A stretch of 64,000 nucleotides of DNA from Coriobacteriia bacterium (GCA_030603745.1 JAUVXE010000005.1:62001-126000); one strand, 5' to 3'; shown: positions 18,389-27,378, numbered from the stretch's first letter. Translations and numbers: made by a program. The notes: generated by a model not told the origin, from the sequence alone.

Positions 18389-20326
18389 GTGGCGCGCCGC
18401 AAGCGGGTCGAGAAGGCGAAGGGCTCGGGTCTGATCGTAGGCCGCATCACCGTCAATCGGCGGGGGTACGGTTTCGTGGAGGCCGAGGAGGGCGACATCT
18501 ACATCGGCTCGCGCGACATCGCGGGCGCGATGCACCGCGACGTCGTCGGCGTCCGGCTCACTCCCGGCAGAAGCAAGCAGGGCCGCTCGGGCGTGGTCGT
18601 CAAGGTCATCGAGCGCGCGAACGAGACGGTCGTCGGACGGTTCGAGCGGCACGGCCGCATCGGCATCGTGGTGCCCACCGACCCGCGGATCCGCACCGAG
18701 GTCTTCGTCCCCGGCCGGGAGGCCGAGGGCGCGACCGACGGCGACCTCGTCGTCGCTCGCCTGACCGCCTATCCTTCGCGGCACAACGCGGCGCAGGGCG
18801 TCGTCGAGGAGGTCATCGGCAGGGAGGGCGAGCCGGGCATCGAGATCGAGGTGATCATCCGGGAGCACGGGCTGCGGACCGTCTTCCCGGACGAGACCGA
18901 GGCCGAGGCCGCCGCGACCCGTCTCGACATCGAGTCCGCTCTGGCCGAGGAGGACCGCGCGGACCTGCGGGACGTCTTCACCGTCACGATCGATCCGACC
19001 GACGCGCGCGACTTCGACGACGCGATCAGCATCGAGTACGTCGAGGGCCGTCTGCGCCTCGGCGTGCACATCGCCGACGTCTCGCACTACGTGCCGGTCG
19101 ACTCGGCGCTCGATCGGGAGGCGCGCCGGCGTGCCACGAGCGTCTACCTCGTCGACCGGGTGTTGCCGATGCTGCCCGAGGAGCTCTCGAACGGCATCTG
19201 CTCGCTCAACCCCGGCGAGGAGCGACTGGCCTTCTCGGTGATCATGGATCTCGACAAGGACGCGACGGTCGGCTCGTACCGGCTCACCCCGTCGGTCATC
19301 CGTTCCGACCGCCGGTTCGACTACGAGACGGTCCAGGCGTGCCTCGACGGCGCGCGGCCGTTCCCCGACGAGCCGAGCGAGCGGCTGCTCACGGAGTTCG
19401 CCCGCGTCGCAGCGCGGATCGGCGAGCGTCGGGTGAGCCGAGGAGGTCTCGATTTCGAGACGGTCGAGGCGAAGGTCGTCCTCGCCGAGGACGGCGTCAC
19501 GCCGGTCGACGTCAAGGTGCGGGAGCGCACCCAGGCCACCAACATGATCGAGGAAGCGATGATCCTCGCCAACGAGGTCGTCGCCGGGCACATGACGCGC
19601 GCCGGGGCGCCGATGGTCTACCGCATCCACGAGGACCCCGACGCCGACGCGCTCGCGCAGGTCGCCGTCGTCTTGAAGGAGTTCGACTACCCGATCAAAG
19701 ACGTGCACGGTGCGAGCCCGGCGACCTTCCAGCGCATCATCCGATTCGCGCACGGCCGGCCCGAGAAGGTGCTGATCAACTCGCTGCTCCTCCGGGCGCT
19801 GCAGCGCGCCCGCTACACGGACTACCTCGGAGCGCACTTCGGGCTCGCGAGCGAGGCCTACTGCCACTTCACGAGCCCGATCCGGCGCTATCCCGACCTG
19901 CTCGTCCATCGGCTCCTGAAAGCCCAGCTCAGCGGCTCGCTGCGTGAAGAGCCTGTCAGCTCCATGGTGGAAGACCTCGAGTGGCTCGCGGAGCACTGCT
20001 CGACCATGGAGCGGGAGGCCGAGGCCGCCGAGGACGATTCGGTGCGCGTGAAGCTCGCGGAGCTCATGGGGCAGCATATCGACGAAGTCTTCGAGGGGCT
20101 CATCACCGGCGTGCACTCGTTCGGCCTGTTCATCCAACTCGACAACACCGCCGAGGGACTCGTCCACGTGAGCGCCATGGGCGACGACTACTACCACCTC
20201 GATCCCGAGCGCTTCATGCTGGTGGGCGAGGAGCGCGGACGCTTCTTCCGACTCGGTGAGCGCGTGCGGGTGCGGGTCGCCGGCGTGAGCATCCCCGCGG
20301 GACGGATCGACTTCGAGCTGGCGTGA
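18389..20326 (+). CDS. rnr: Ribonuclease R
   Basis: This is a 645-residue 3'-5' exoribonuclease that degrades structured RNA and, with tmRNA-SmpB, non-stop mRNA. It has an N-terminal cold-shock OB fold (about 15-75; GYGFVEAEEGDIYIG), a second OB region, the RNB catalytic domain with DPTDARDFDDAISIE (four-Asp metal site, about 207-221), and a C-terminal S1 domain (about 570-645; GLITGVHSFGLFIQLDNTAEGLVH). It is shorter than E. coli RNase R, which has extra terminal regions. GTG 18389 follows GGAAGGAG. The ATG at 18367 is out of frame. Confidence 0.96.
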   Translation: MARRKRVEKAKGSGLIVGRITVNRRGYGFVEAEEGDIYIGSRDIAGAMHRDVVGVRLTPGRSKQGRSGVVVKVIERANETVVGRFERHGRIGIVVPTDPRIRTEVFVPGREAEGATDGDLVVARLTAYPSRHNAAQGVVEEVIGREGEPGIEIEVIIREHGLRTVFPDETEAEAAATRLDIESALAEEDRADLRDVFTVTIDPTDARDFDDAISIEYVEGRLRLGVHIADVSHYVPVDSALDREARRRATSVYLVDRVLPMLPEELSNGICSLNPGEERLAFSVIMDLDKDATVGSYRLTPSVIRSDRRFDYETVQACLDGARPFPDEPSERLLTEFARVAARIGERRVSRGGLDFETVEAKVVLAEDGVTPVDVKVRERTQATNMIEEAMILANEVVAGHMTRAGAPMVYRIHEDPDADALAQVAVVLKEFDYPIKDVHGASPATFQRIIRFAHGRPEKVLINSLLLRALQRARYTDYLGAHFGLASEAYCHFTSPIRRYPDLLVHRLLKAQLSGSLREEPVSSMVEDLEWLAEHCSTMEREAEAAEDDSVRVKLAELMGQHIDEVFEGLITGVHSFGLFIQLDNTAEGLVHVSAMGDDYYHLDPERFMLVGEERGRFFRLGERVRVRVAGVSIPAGRIDFELA

Positions 20327-20482
20327 GGCGTGAGCGCCGGTTCAGCGGGGGTGTCGGCCGGCGCGTGCGTCGCGCCCCCTGTTCACAGGCGGGTAACCGT
20401 AGGGTACGGCCCGGTCACGGTCCGGCCCGAGGGCGGCCGACGGGCTCACAGTGGGGACGTCACCGTCTGTGAGGGGGTCGCC

Positions 20483-21586
20483 ATGTACGACGTCTGCATC
20501 ATCGGCGCCGGACCCGCGGGGTCCACGCTCGCCCGGTTGCTGCCCGCGGGGCTGCGAGTGCTCCTGGTCGACCGGAGGCGTCTCGACCGGCCCTACGTCC
20601 GGGGGACGGCCGCCAAGCCGTGCGGCGGGCTGCTCGCGCCCTCGGCGCAACGGGAGCTCGCGACCCAAGGCCTCGGCGTGCCGTCCCGCGTCATCGCGGG
20701 CCCGCAGCTCTTCGCGGTGCGGGCGGTCGACCTCGACGCGCGGATCGAGCAGCACTACCAGCGCTACTACCTCAACGTCGACAGGGAGTCGCTCGACCGC
20801 TGGCTCGTGTCGATGATCCCCGACTCGGTGAGCCGCCTCTTCGGGTACTCGGCGTACGCCATCGACCGCGATCACGGTTCGCCGCTCGTGCGCCTGAGGG
20901 CGTCCTGCGGCGCCCCGGCCAGCGTGGCCGCACGGCTGGTCGTCGGCGCTGACGGCGCTGCCTCGATCGTCGCCGCGACGCTCGGCGCCCGCCGGAGCGC
21001 GGCCCGCTACGTCGCCGTCCAGGGCGTGTTCGAGGGAGGGTCGGACGACGCGTCGTTCGGCGCGTACTTCGACCGGGAGAACACCGACTTCTACGGCTGG
21101 AGCATCCCCAAGGGCCGGTATCTCTCCATCGGGGTCGCGTGCCCGCGGGGCGCGGGAGCCGCCTCGAGGTTCGACGCGTTCGTGCGGAGGCTCGCCGAGA
21201 GCGGGCAGCACGTGGGCACGCAGCTCGGTCGCGAGTCGGCCCCGCTGCTGCGCCCGTCCCACCCCGGCGAGCTGCGCCTCGGCGGGGAGGGCCTGCTGCT
21301 GGTCGGAGAGGCCGCGGGGCTCATCAGCGCGAGCTCCGCCGAGGGGATCAGCTACGCGCTCCGCAGCGGGCGCGCGCTGGCCGAGGCGCTGGCCGGCGGG
21401 CTCGACGGGGCGGCCGCGCGCTACCGGATCGCCGCAGGCCCCACGGTCGCCGACGCGCTCGGCAAGATGGTCAAGTCCCGGGTCATCTACGAGGGGCGCG
21501 CGCGACGGGCCCTCATGCGCAGCGGCGTCACCGCGATCCGCCCTACCCGCGAGGACAGGCGCGTCGCGGGCGTCGGCACGTGCTGA
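20483..21586 (+). CDS. Geranylgeranyl-reductase-family flavoprotein
   Basis: This 367-residue FAD-dependent oxidoreductase has the dinucleotide fold YDVCIIGAGPAGSTLARLLP at its very N-terminus. The cysteine-glycine element AAKPCGGLLAPSAQ is typical of geranylgeranyl reductases, and a second FAD contact lies at LVVGADGAAS and GEAAGLISASSAEGISYAL. Family members saturate isoprenoid chains of quinones, carotenoids or lipids, and the substrate here is unknown. ATG 20483 follows GAGGGGG at a good distance; the 51-residue upstream extension of the frame has no support. A TAGGGT at 20399 may be its -10. Confidence 0.85.
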   Translation: MYDVCIIGAGPAGSTLARLLPAGLRVLLVDRRRLDRPYVRGTAAKPCGGLLAPSAQRELATQGLGVPSRVIAGPQLFAVRAVDLDARIEQHYQRYYLNVDRESLDRWLVSMIPDSVSRLFGYSAYAIDRDHGSPLVRLRASCGAPASVAARLVVGADGAASIVAATLGARRSAARYVAVQGVFEGGSDDASFGAYFDRENTDFYGWSIPKGRYLSIGVACPRGAGAASRFDAFVRRLAESGQHVGTQLGRESAPLLRPSHPGELRLGGEGLLLVGEAAGLISASSAEGISYALRSGRALAEALAGGLDGAAARYRIAAGPTVADALGKMVKSRVIYEGRARRALMRSGVTAIRPTREDRRVAGVGTC

Positions 21587-21666
21587 GCGGCACGGCGGTG
21601 GCATGGCGTGCGGTCCGGGAGTAGACTGGGCTTTCATGCTGTCGATCCTTCGGAGGGATGATCCAC

Positions 21667-22743
21667 GTGCGTTCCGAGTCACTCGCGTACTTCAAGGAAC
21701 TGGTCGAGGCGCCGTCGCCGTCCGGCTACGAGCAGCCGGCCGCGCGCGTGATGCGTGAGTACCTCGCTCCCTTCGCCGACGAGGTCACCACCAACGTCAT
21801 GGGCTCGGTGCATGGACTGCTCCGCGGCAGCGACGCCGAGCATGACGGCCGTCGCGTGAGCGTGATGCTCGCCGGCCATATCGACGAGATCGGCATGATG
21901 GTCACCTACATCACCGCCGAGGGGTTCATCGCCTTCAAGCCCATCGGCGGCGTGGACGAGGCGGTGTTGCCCGGCATGCGGGTGCGCGTGCACACGCGGG
22001 AGGGCGCGAAGCTGGGTATCCTCGGCAGGCTGCCGATCCATCTGCTCGAGGACGACGAGCGCAAGGCCGTCACGAAGGTGCACAAGCTCTTCATCGACCT
22101 CGGCATGGGTGCGGAGCGCGTCAAGGAGTTCGTGCGTGTCGGTGACCCGATCACGTTCGACGTCGGCTTCCAGGAGTTCGGCGACGGCATGGTCGTCTCC
22201 CGCGCGTTCGACGACAAGATGGGCGCCTTCATCTGCTCGGAGGTGCTCCGCCTGGTGAAGGAGCGCGGCGGGGCGAAGGTCGACCTCGTCGCGGCCGGCA
22301 CGGTCCAGGAGGAGATCGGCCTGCGCGGCGGGATCACGAGCGCGTACGGGGTCGATCCCACCGTGGGCATCGCCGTCGAGGTGGGCCACGCGACCGACTT
22401 CCCCGATGTCGACAAACGCAAGCACGGCGAGGCGTGCTGCGGCAAGGGACCGATCCTCGCCCGCGGCGCCAACATCAACCCGACGGTCTTCCGGCTGCTC
22501 GTCGAGGCTGCCGAGGGGGCCGGCGTCCCGCACCAGTTCGACGGCGAGCCGCGCGCGACCGGCACGGACGCCAGCGCGATCCAGCTGGCCCGGGGCGGCA
22601 AGGCGGCGGCCCTGGTGAGCGTGCCGCTGCGCTATATGCACACGCCGGTCGAGGCCCTCGCGCTCGCCGACGTCGAGGCGACGATAGAACTCCTCACGGA
22701 GTTCGTGCTGCGCCTCGACCCCGAGACCGACTACACGCCCTGA
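21667..22743 (+). CDS. M42-family metallo-aminopeptidase
   Basis: This protein of about 358 residues belongs to the M42 glutamyl-aminopeptidase/endoglucanase-like family, large cytosolic dodecameric peptidases with two metals. Ligands are seen in order in AGHIDEIGMMV, RAFDDKMGAF, GTVQEEIGLRGG (catalytic Glu pair), VEVGHATDFP and RYMHTPVEAL. The start is chosen at GTG 21667 because GGAGGG (21652-21657) lies nine bases before it. The ATG at 21658 would sit directly on the RBS. It is probably co-transcribed with smpB, which begins 20 bases after its stop. Confidence 0.92.
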   Translation: MRSESLAYFKELVEAPSPSGYEQPAARVMREYLAPFADEVTTNVMGSVHGLLRGSDAEHDGRRVSVMLAGHIDEIGMMVTYITAEGFIAFKPIGGVDEAVLPGMRVRVHTREGAKLGILGRLPIHLLEDDERKAVTKVHKLFIDLGMGAERVKEFVRVGDPITFDVGFQEFGDGMVVSRAFDDKMGAFICSEVLRLVKERGGAKVDLVAAGTVQEEIGLRGGITSAYGVDPTVGIAVEVGHATDFPDVDKRKHGEACCGKGPILARGANINPTVFRLLVEAAEGAGVPHQFDGEPRATGTDASAIQLARGGKAAALVSVPLRYMHTPVEALALADVEATIELLTEFVLRLDPETDYTP

Positions 22744-22763
22744 AGCGGGAGCATGCGCTGACC

Positions 22764-23231
22764 ATGGCCGGGAGCGACCGACATATCGCCACGAACAAGA
22801 AGGCGTACCACGACTACTTCATCGACGAGACGTTCGAGGCCGGCATCGCGTTGACCGGCACCGAGGTCAAGTCGTTGCGCGCGAACAAGGCGAGCCTTCG
22901 GGACTCGTTCGCGACCGTGCGCAAGGGGGAGGTCTGGCTGCACCACGTGCACATCGCCCCGTACAGTCACGGCAACCGGGCGAACGTCGACCCGCTGCGC
23001 CCCCGCAAGCTCCTGCTGCACAAGAAGGAGATCCGCTACCTCTCGGGCAAGGCCGCTGAGAAGGGCGCGACGCTCGTCCCGCTCAAGATGTACTTCAGCG
23101 ATCGCAACCTCGTGAAGGTCGAGCTCGGGCTCGCCCGCGGCAAGAAGCTCCACGACAAGCGGGCGACGATCGCGGACCGCGACCACAAGCGAGGTGTCGA
23201 GCGGGCACTCCGTGACCGGCAGAAGGGCTGA
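22764..23231 (+). CDS. smpB: SsrA-binding protein SmpB
   Basis: This 155-residue protein places tmRNA in the ribosomal A site during rescue of stalled ribosomes. It contains the OB-fold signature NKKAYHDYFIDETFEAGIALTGTEVKSLR, the PYSHGN element and the basic C-terminal tail GKKLHDKRATIADRDHKRGVERAL, which mimics a codon in the decoding channel. Its RNA partner is encoded 127 bases downstream. The long open frame upstream is a shadow of the M42 gene. Confidence 0.97.
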   Translation: MAGSDRHIATNKKAYHDYFIDETFEAGIALTGTEVKSLRANKASLRDSFATVRKGEVWLHHVHIAPYSHGNRANVDPLRPRKLLLHKKEIRYLSGKAAEKGATLVPLKMYFSDRNLVKVELGLARGKKLHDKRATIADRDHKRGVERALRDRQKG

Positions 23232-23278
23232 GCGCGTCCTCGCGGACCGCGCGTTCGGCACGGCGCTTGCGTGACGGG

Positions 23279-23284
23279 TATACT
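23279..23284 (+). promoter_or_regulatory. tmRNA promoter -10
   Basis: TATACT lies in the gap between smpB and tmRNA, about 70 bases before the mature 5' end. No good -35 is visible at 17 bases. It implies a precursor with a 5' leader trimmed by RNase P. Confidence 0.5.
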
Positions 23285-23357
23285 AGCCGGACGGTTCCGC
23301 CTCGGCGGCGGTCCGCGACGCACCTTGAGAGAGCTGGAAGCAGGTGCCCACCGATGT

Positions 23358-23711
23358 GGGGGCGACTGGTTTCGACACGATAGTCCTGAGGGAAGAAGCA
23401 GGCCGAGGTCTCCTCACCTCGTTAAACAGGGGTAAGACGCCTTTAAGCGTCGACAATGACTTTGCACTCGCTGCCTAGATAGAGCAGCGACGCCGCCCGG
23501 TGTGCGTCTCCGACACCGGTTCCCGGCGCCACTAAGGAGACTCACCGGACCGAAGCCTGACGGCGCTTCGTAAGGGACATCCGAGCCGTCTAGGAACGGG
23601 TTCGCGGGTCACCGTGCCTCACCCGGACCGAACGCCGATCGGTGACTGAGCCTGGAGATGCTTCCCAGGGGGGTATCGTGGACCGGAGTTCGATTCTCCG
23701 CGCCTCCACCA
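23358..23711 (+). ncRNA. ssrA: Transfer-messenger RNA (tmRNA)
   Basis: The 5' end GGGGGCGACTGGTTTCGACA and the 3' end TTCGATTCTCCGCGCCTCCACCA form the tRNA-like domain, with acceptor pairs GGGGGCG/CGCCTCC, discriminator A and an encoded CCA. The tag ORF ends ...DNDFALAA with TAG at 23476-23478. If the resume codon is GGT at 23431 the tag is GKTPLSVDNDFALAA, but an earlier resume codon is possible. With SmpB and RNase R it tags stalled proteins for ClpXP, which is also encoded in this window. The mature length is about 354 nt. Confidence 0.97.
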
Positions 23712-23721
23712 GCGAATCATG

Positions 23722-23751
23722 CGAGCGGGATCCCTCCAGGGGTCCCGCTCG
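23722..23751 (+). terminator. tmRNA terminator
   Basis: CGAGCGGGATCCC and GGGGTCCCGCTCG form a 13-bp stem with one G-T pair and loop TCCA, starting 10 bases after the tmRNA 3' end. Confidence 0.75.
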
Positions 23752-23875
23752 TCGCGTTCGTGTCGGGTGCGCATGACTCACGGCCGACGCGCTCGGGAGC
23801 CGGAACGGGGAATCTACACCGTAGCGGGACCCGCGGCGTGGAGCCGCCGGTGCCGCGCGACGGGAGGCGAGGGGT

Positions 23876-25483
23876 GTGACAGGTCACGGATCGCGACCGC
23901 CCCGGTCCCACGAGCCGGGGACGATCGACCTCGAGGCGCTGCCCGTGCCTGCCGCGCTCCTCGACCGTGCCGGGGCGCTCGTCGCCGCGAACCGGGAGTG
24001 GGACGCGGCGCTCAGCCCCGCGCTCCGAACCGACGGGCTCGCCGAGGCGACCACGGACCTCCCCGCGCAGCTCGAACGGGCGGCGCACGCCGGGGGCGGC
24101 GCCATCGAGGTCACCGTCCGGGGCGAGGACGGCCAGCCCCGGTCGTTCGTCGGCCGCTGCGGGGCGCTCGAGGGCTCCTCGGCGATGCTCTGCACGCTCA
24201 TGGAGATCACCGAGATCAGGCGCCGGGAGGCCCAGCTCGCGTTCATGGCCACGCACGACGTCCTGACCGGACTGCCCAACCGCCGGATGTTCGAGGACGC
24301 GCTCGTGCGCACCCTCGCGCGTGCCCGCCGGGGCGAACCAGGGGCGCTCATGATGCTCGACATCGACAACCTCAAGTCGTACAACGACGCGCTCGGCCAC
24401 GCGCGGGGCGATCAGGCGCTCATCAACTTCGCCCTGCTCCTCCAGACCCACGTCCGTGCCGGCGACATGCTCGCGCGCGTGGGCGGCGACGAGTTCGGGG
24501 TGGTGCTCGAGGGCGCGAGCGTGGAGGAGGCGGCCGAGATCGCGGAGCGCATGCGGGGGGCCGCGGCCAGCGAGGCGTTCGTGGCGGACGCCCGCGCCTA
24601 TGACCTCGGCATGAGCGCCGGCGTGGTACCCTTCGACGGCACGGAGGAGGTGCCGCAGCTGACCGACGCCGCCGATGCCGCGCTCTACGAGGCGAAGAAC
24701 GCGGGCCGCAACCGGGTCGTGGTCCGTCGGACCGCCTCGGGCGAGGGGTCCTCGGCCGATCCGCGCGCCGCGGCCCTCGTGCGCGAGGCGCTCACCGCGG
24801 GGCGCGTCAGGCTCCACTACCAGCCCGTGATCCGGTTGCTCGACGGGTCGACCGCCTACTTCGAGTCGCTCGTCCGGCTCGTCGCCGAGGACGGGGAGGT
24901 GCTCATGCCGGCCTCGTTCCTCTCCGTCGCCGAGCGCCTCGGACTCATGCCCCGACTGACCCGCCACGTCTTCGCCGCGGTCTCCGACGCGCTCGCAACG
25001 GTCTCGGGTGCCCGCACCTCGGTCAACCTGTGCGGCTCGGACCTGCTCGACCGCTCGTTGCCCGATCATATCGAGCGCGGGCTCGGCGAGCGTGGGGTCG
25101 ATCCGCGGCGGCTCTCCTTCGAGATCGCCGAGCATGTGGTGGCCACCCACCACGACGCCGTCGTACAGTGGGCGGACCGCTTCACCCGCCTCGGCTGCCC
25201 GCTCGTGCTCGACCGGTTCGGCGCCGGCGCTCGCGGCTTGCAGTTCGTGAGTGAGCTGCCCTTCGAGCAGGTCAAGCTCGACGTCTCGACGCTGGCCCGG
25301 CTCACCGACGAGGGGGGCGGATCGGAGTACCTCGAGGCGGTCCGACGGGTGGTCGAGGCCCACGGGCTCACTGTGGTCGCCTCGCGCATCGAGGACCCGC
25401 GGGTACTCGAGCGGGTCCGCGCCGCGGGTTTCCGCTACGTCCAGGGGTTCGACGTGGCCCGCCCGCGCGCGATCCCGGAGTGA
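23876..25483 (+). CDS. GGDEF protein with degenerate EAL domain
   Basis: This 535-residue protein has an N-terminal PAS-like segment (about 15-115; VPAALLDRAGALVAANREWDAAL), a GGDEF domain with intact RVGGDEFGVV (about 203) and MMLDIDNLKSYND, and an EAL domain. GGDEF domains make cyclic-di-GMP. The EAL part reads FESLVRL for EAL, keeps the Asn (VNLCG) and Glu (FEIAEH), but has LDRFGAG for DDFGTG and ASRIED for AEGVET, so metal binding is probably impaired. It may act as a synthase or a c-di-GMP sensor. There is no membrane segment. GTG 23876 follows GGGAGGCGAGG. Confidence 0.88.
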   Translation: MTGHGSRPPRSHEPGTIDLEALPVPAALLDRAGALVAANREWDAALSPALRTDGLAEATTDLPAQLERAAHAGGGAIEVTVRGEDGQPRSFVGRCGALEGSSAMLCTLMEITEIRRREAQLAFMATHDVLTGLPNRRMFEDALVRTLARARRGEPGALMMLDIDNLKSYNDALGHARGDQALINFALLLQTHVRAGDMLARVGGDEFGVVLEGASVEEAAEIAERMRGAAASEAFVADARAYDLGMSAGVVPFDGTEEVPQLTDAADAALYEAKNAGRNRVVVRRTASGEGSSADPRAAALVREALTAGRVRLHYQPVIRLLDGSTAYFESLVRLVAEDGEVLMPASFLSVAERLGLMPRLTRHVFAAVSDALATVSGARTSVNLCGSDLLDRSLPDHIERGLGERGVDPRRLSFEIAEHVVATHHDAVVQWADRFTRLGCPLVLDRFGAGARGLQFVSELPFEQVKLDVSTLARLTDEGGGSEYLEAVRRVVEAHGLTVVASRIEDPRVLERVRAAGFRYVQGFDVARPRAIPE

Positions 25484-25523
25484 CCGTGCGGTGACGGCTG
25501 GAGCGTCCGGCGGGTTCCTCGGC

Positions 25524-25529
25524 TAGAAT
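25524..25529 (+). promoter_or_regulatory. Promoter -10 (GGCTAGAATC)
   Basis: TAGAAT within GGCTAGAATCG lies 55 bases before the next ATG. It is one of the recurrent GCTAnnAT sites. Confidence 0.45.
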
Positions 25530-25583
25530 CGACGTGTCATCGCCCCGCATCCCGCGGGGGAGGGTCGCACGGAAGGGTCGTCG

Positions 25584-26060
25584 ATGGAAGAGTTGGTCGC
25601 AGGGCTGCCGCCGTATCTCAAATACCTCGTACTCGCGTTCGTTCCCACGATCGAGCTGAGAGGCGCGGTGCCATGGGCGGTCCAGCAAGGCGATCGCCTC
25701 TACCTGCCACTCATCCTCATCGCCAACCAACTCATCTTCTGGCCCACCTACTGGGGACTCGAGCTGCTCTACGAGCTCATCCCTGAAGACACCTGGGTGC
25801 ATCGCAAGCTCGAGCGGATCCGGCATAAGGCGCACCCGCTCGTCGAGCGGTACGGGGTGCTCGGGCTCGCGGTGTTCGTCTCGGTGCCGCTCCCGGGCAC
25901 GGGCGCCTACTCGGGTTCGGCGGCCGCGTGGCTCCTCGACATGGACTGGCGCAAGGCGTTCTTCTCGGTCAGCCTCGGCGTGCTGATCGCGTTCTTCGTC
26001 GTGTGGGGGCTGTCCGAGGCGGTCGCGGCCGGCGTCGTGGCCTTCCGGGCGTTGCTCTGA
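25584..26060 (+). CDS. Small multidrug export family membrane protein
   Basis: This 158-residue protein has about four membrane segments. It matches what I know of the Sm_multidrug_ex / COG2426 family in its start (LPPYLKYLVLAFVPTIELRGAVPWAV) and its central VPLPGTGAYSGSAAAWLL. The family name is historical and the transported substrate is not established. GGAAGGG precedes the ATG. It is followed 14 bases later by the URO-D-like gene, probably in one transcript from the promoter at 25524. Confidence 0.8.
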   Translation: MEELVAGLPPYLKYLVLAFVPTIELRGAVPWAVQQGDRLYLPLILIANQLIFWPTYWGLELLYELIPEDTWVHRKLERIRHKAHPLVERYGVLGLAVFVSVPLPGTGAYSGSAAAWLLDMDWRKAFFSVSLGVLIAFFVVWGLSEAVAAGVVAFRALL

Positions 26061-26074
26061 GTCGGGGGGATCGG

Positions 26075-26971
26075 ATGGCCGGCGCGTCGCATGGGTCCAA
26101 CGGTGGCGGGCACGCGTGTCTCGCGGGCGCGTTCGCGGGCGCTGTCGGACCGGTCTGCGTCGGCGTCACGTTCCTGCCGTCCGCGGCGATCGACTCCCTC
26201 GCCTGGGGCGGGGAGCGCGAGCAGCCGCTGCTCACCGCGGTGTGTAGCCGCCTGAGACCCGACTTCGCGTTCGTGCCGTCGTGGGAGGTCGACGCGACGC
26301 GGACCTGCGAGGCGGTCGCGGCGTGCGGCACCGCGCCACTGTGGGTCGTTCGCGGCCCGTTCGACGCCGTCGCCTCGAGCGAAGGCTGGCGCGAGAGCAT
26401 CTCGGCGACGATCGCCGACCCGGCACGTCTCGACGCGCAGCTCGATGCGGCCGTCGGTGAGGCTCGCGCGAGCATCCGGGAGGCGACCGCGTGCGGTGTC
26501 GCGGGGGTCGTGATCGCCGAGGACGTCGCCGGCGCGGACGGCCCGCTGCTCTCCCCGGACTACATCATCTCCGAGATCGTGCCGCGCCTCGGCCGGATCG
26601 CGGTGGCCGCGGCCGAGGAGGGCCTTCCCGTGATCTGGCACACCGACGGGGACCCCCGTCCCTTCATCGCCGCGGCGGCGCGGGTCGGGCTCGACGCCAT
26701 CCATCCCGGCGGCCTGGGGGCCGAACAGTTCGGGCAGGTCTTCGCAGCCGCTCGCGAGCACGGGCTCGCCGTGCTCGGGGGGATCCCCGGGGAGGCGTTG
26801 CGGGCGGGCGGTCCTGCTGTCGTCCGTGCGGGGATCGGCGCGGGAGTGCTCGCGGCAGGTGGCGGCCTGCTCGTCTGCGACGACGGCGGGGTGTCGACCG
26901 GTGAGGAGCTCGGTATGCTCGTGGTCGCCCTCCAGGCGGCGCGCGGCCCCGCGCAGGGTGGCCGAGGATGA
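26075..26971 (+). CDS. Uroporphyrinogen-decarboxylase-like protein
   Basis: This 298-residue TIM-barrel-like protein has features of the URO-D/MtaA superfamily: GVVIAEDVAGADGPLLSPDYIISEIVPRL near the middle, VIWHTDGDPRPFIAAAARVGLDAIHPGG and LAVLGGIPGEALRAGGP. Members include heme-pathway decarboxylases and corrinoid methyltransferases. With no heme genes and no corrinoid protein nearby, neither role can be assigned. The ATG at 26075 follows GGGGGGA. The last four bases overlap the next gene. Confidence 0.72.
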   Translation: MAGASHGSNGGGHACLAGAFAGAVGPVCVGVTFLPSAAIDSLAWGGEREQPLLTAVCSRLRPDFAFVPSWEVDATRTCEAVAACGTAPLWVVRGPFDAVASSEGWRESISATIADPARLDAQLDAAVGEARASIREATACGVAGVVIAEDVAGADGPLLSPDYIISEIVPRLGRIAVAAAEEGLPVIWHTDGDPRPFIAAAARVGLDAIHPGGLGAEQFGQVFAAAREHGLAVLGGIPGEALRAGGPAVVRAGIGAGVLAAGGGLLVCDDGGVSTGEELGMLVVALQAARGPAQGGRG

Positions 26972-27378
26972 CCGTCGCAACACCGGACGACCGGCCGGTG
27001 GAGGTCGCGCGGATGCGCGCCGCCGCGCTCACGGACGCGGTCGCGGGACTGCTCGCGGCGGTACTCCTCTATCCGTTCCCGATCATGCGGGCGGCGCTGC
27101 CGCTGCCGGTGTTCGTCGGGTCGATCTTCGCGTCGGCCGTGGCGGCGGCCGTCCTCGCCGCGGCGCTCCAGGTGCTCCTGCGTGGCCGCACCATCGGCAT
27201 GTATCTGTTCGGTCTCCGGTTCGCCGAGGAGCCCCGGGGAGCCCGGGCCGTGTCGTGGGGCGTCGCGTGGACCGCCGGCGCCCTGGCAGGGCTGGCTGCT
27301 CCCCGGATCCTCGATCCCGCGACGGGGTGGGCGGCTCGCGCAGGGGGCCGGAGGTTGCTCCGGGAGCGAGAACGATGA
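26968..27378 (+). CDS. Small membrane protein, possibly RDD-like
   Basis: This 136-residue protein has three hydrophobic segments (about 22-42, 48-72, 88-112) and the element GRTIGMYLFGLRF, which resembles the KxxxGLRV part of RDD domains. The rest is too divergent to assign. It overlaps the URO-D-like gene by four bases, so they are translationally coupled. It ends in a basic tail (GGRRLLRERER). No function is proposed. Confidence 0.6.
   Translation: MTVATPDDRPVEVARMRAAALTDAVAGLLAAVLLYPFPIMRAALPLPVFVGSIFASAVAAAVLAAALQVLLRGRTIGMYLFGLRFAEEPRGARAVSWGVAWTAGALAGLAAPRILDPATGWAARAGGRRLLRERER

Noticed and set aside
23690-23760. tmRNA 3' end as an integration (att) site
   Set aside because: It is a common integration target, but there is no integrase or repeated 3' segment downstream, only the terminator and a normal gene.
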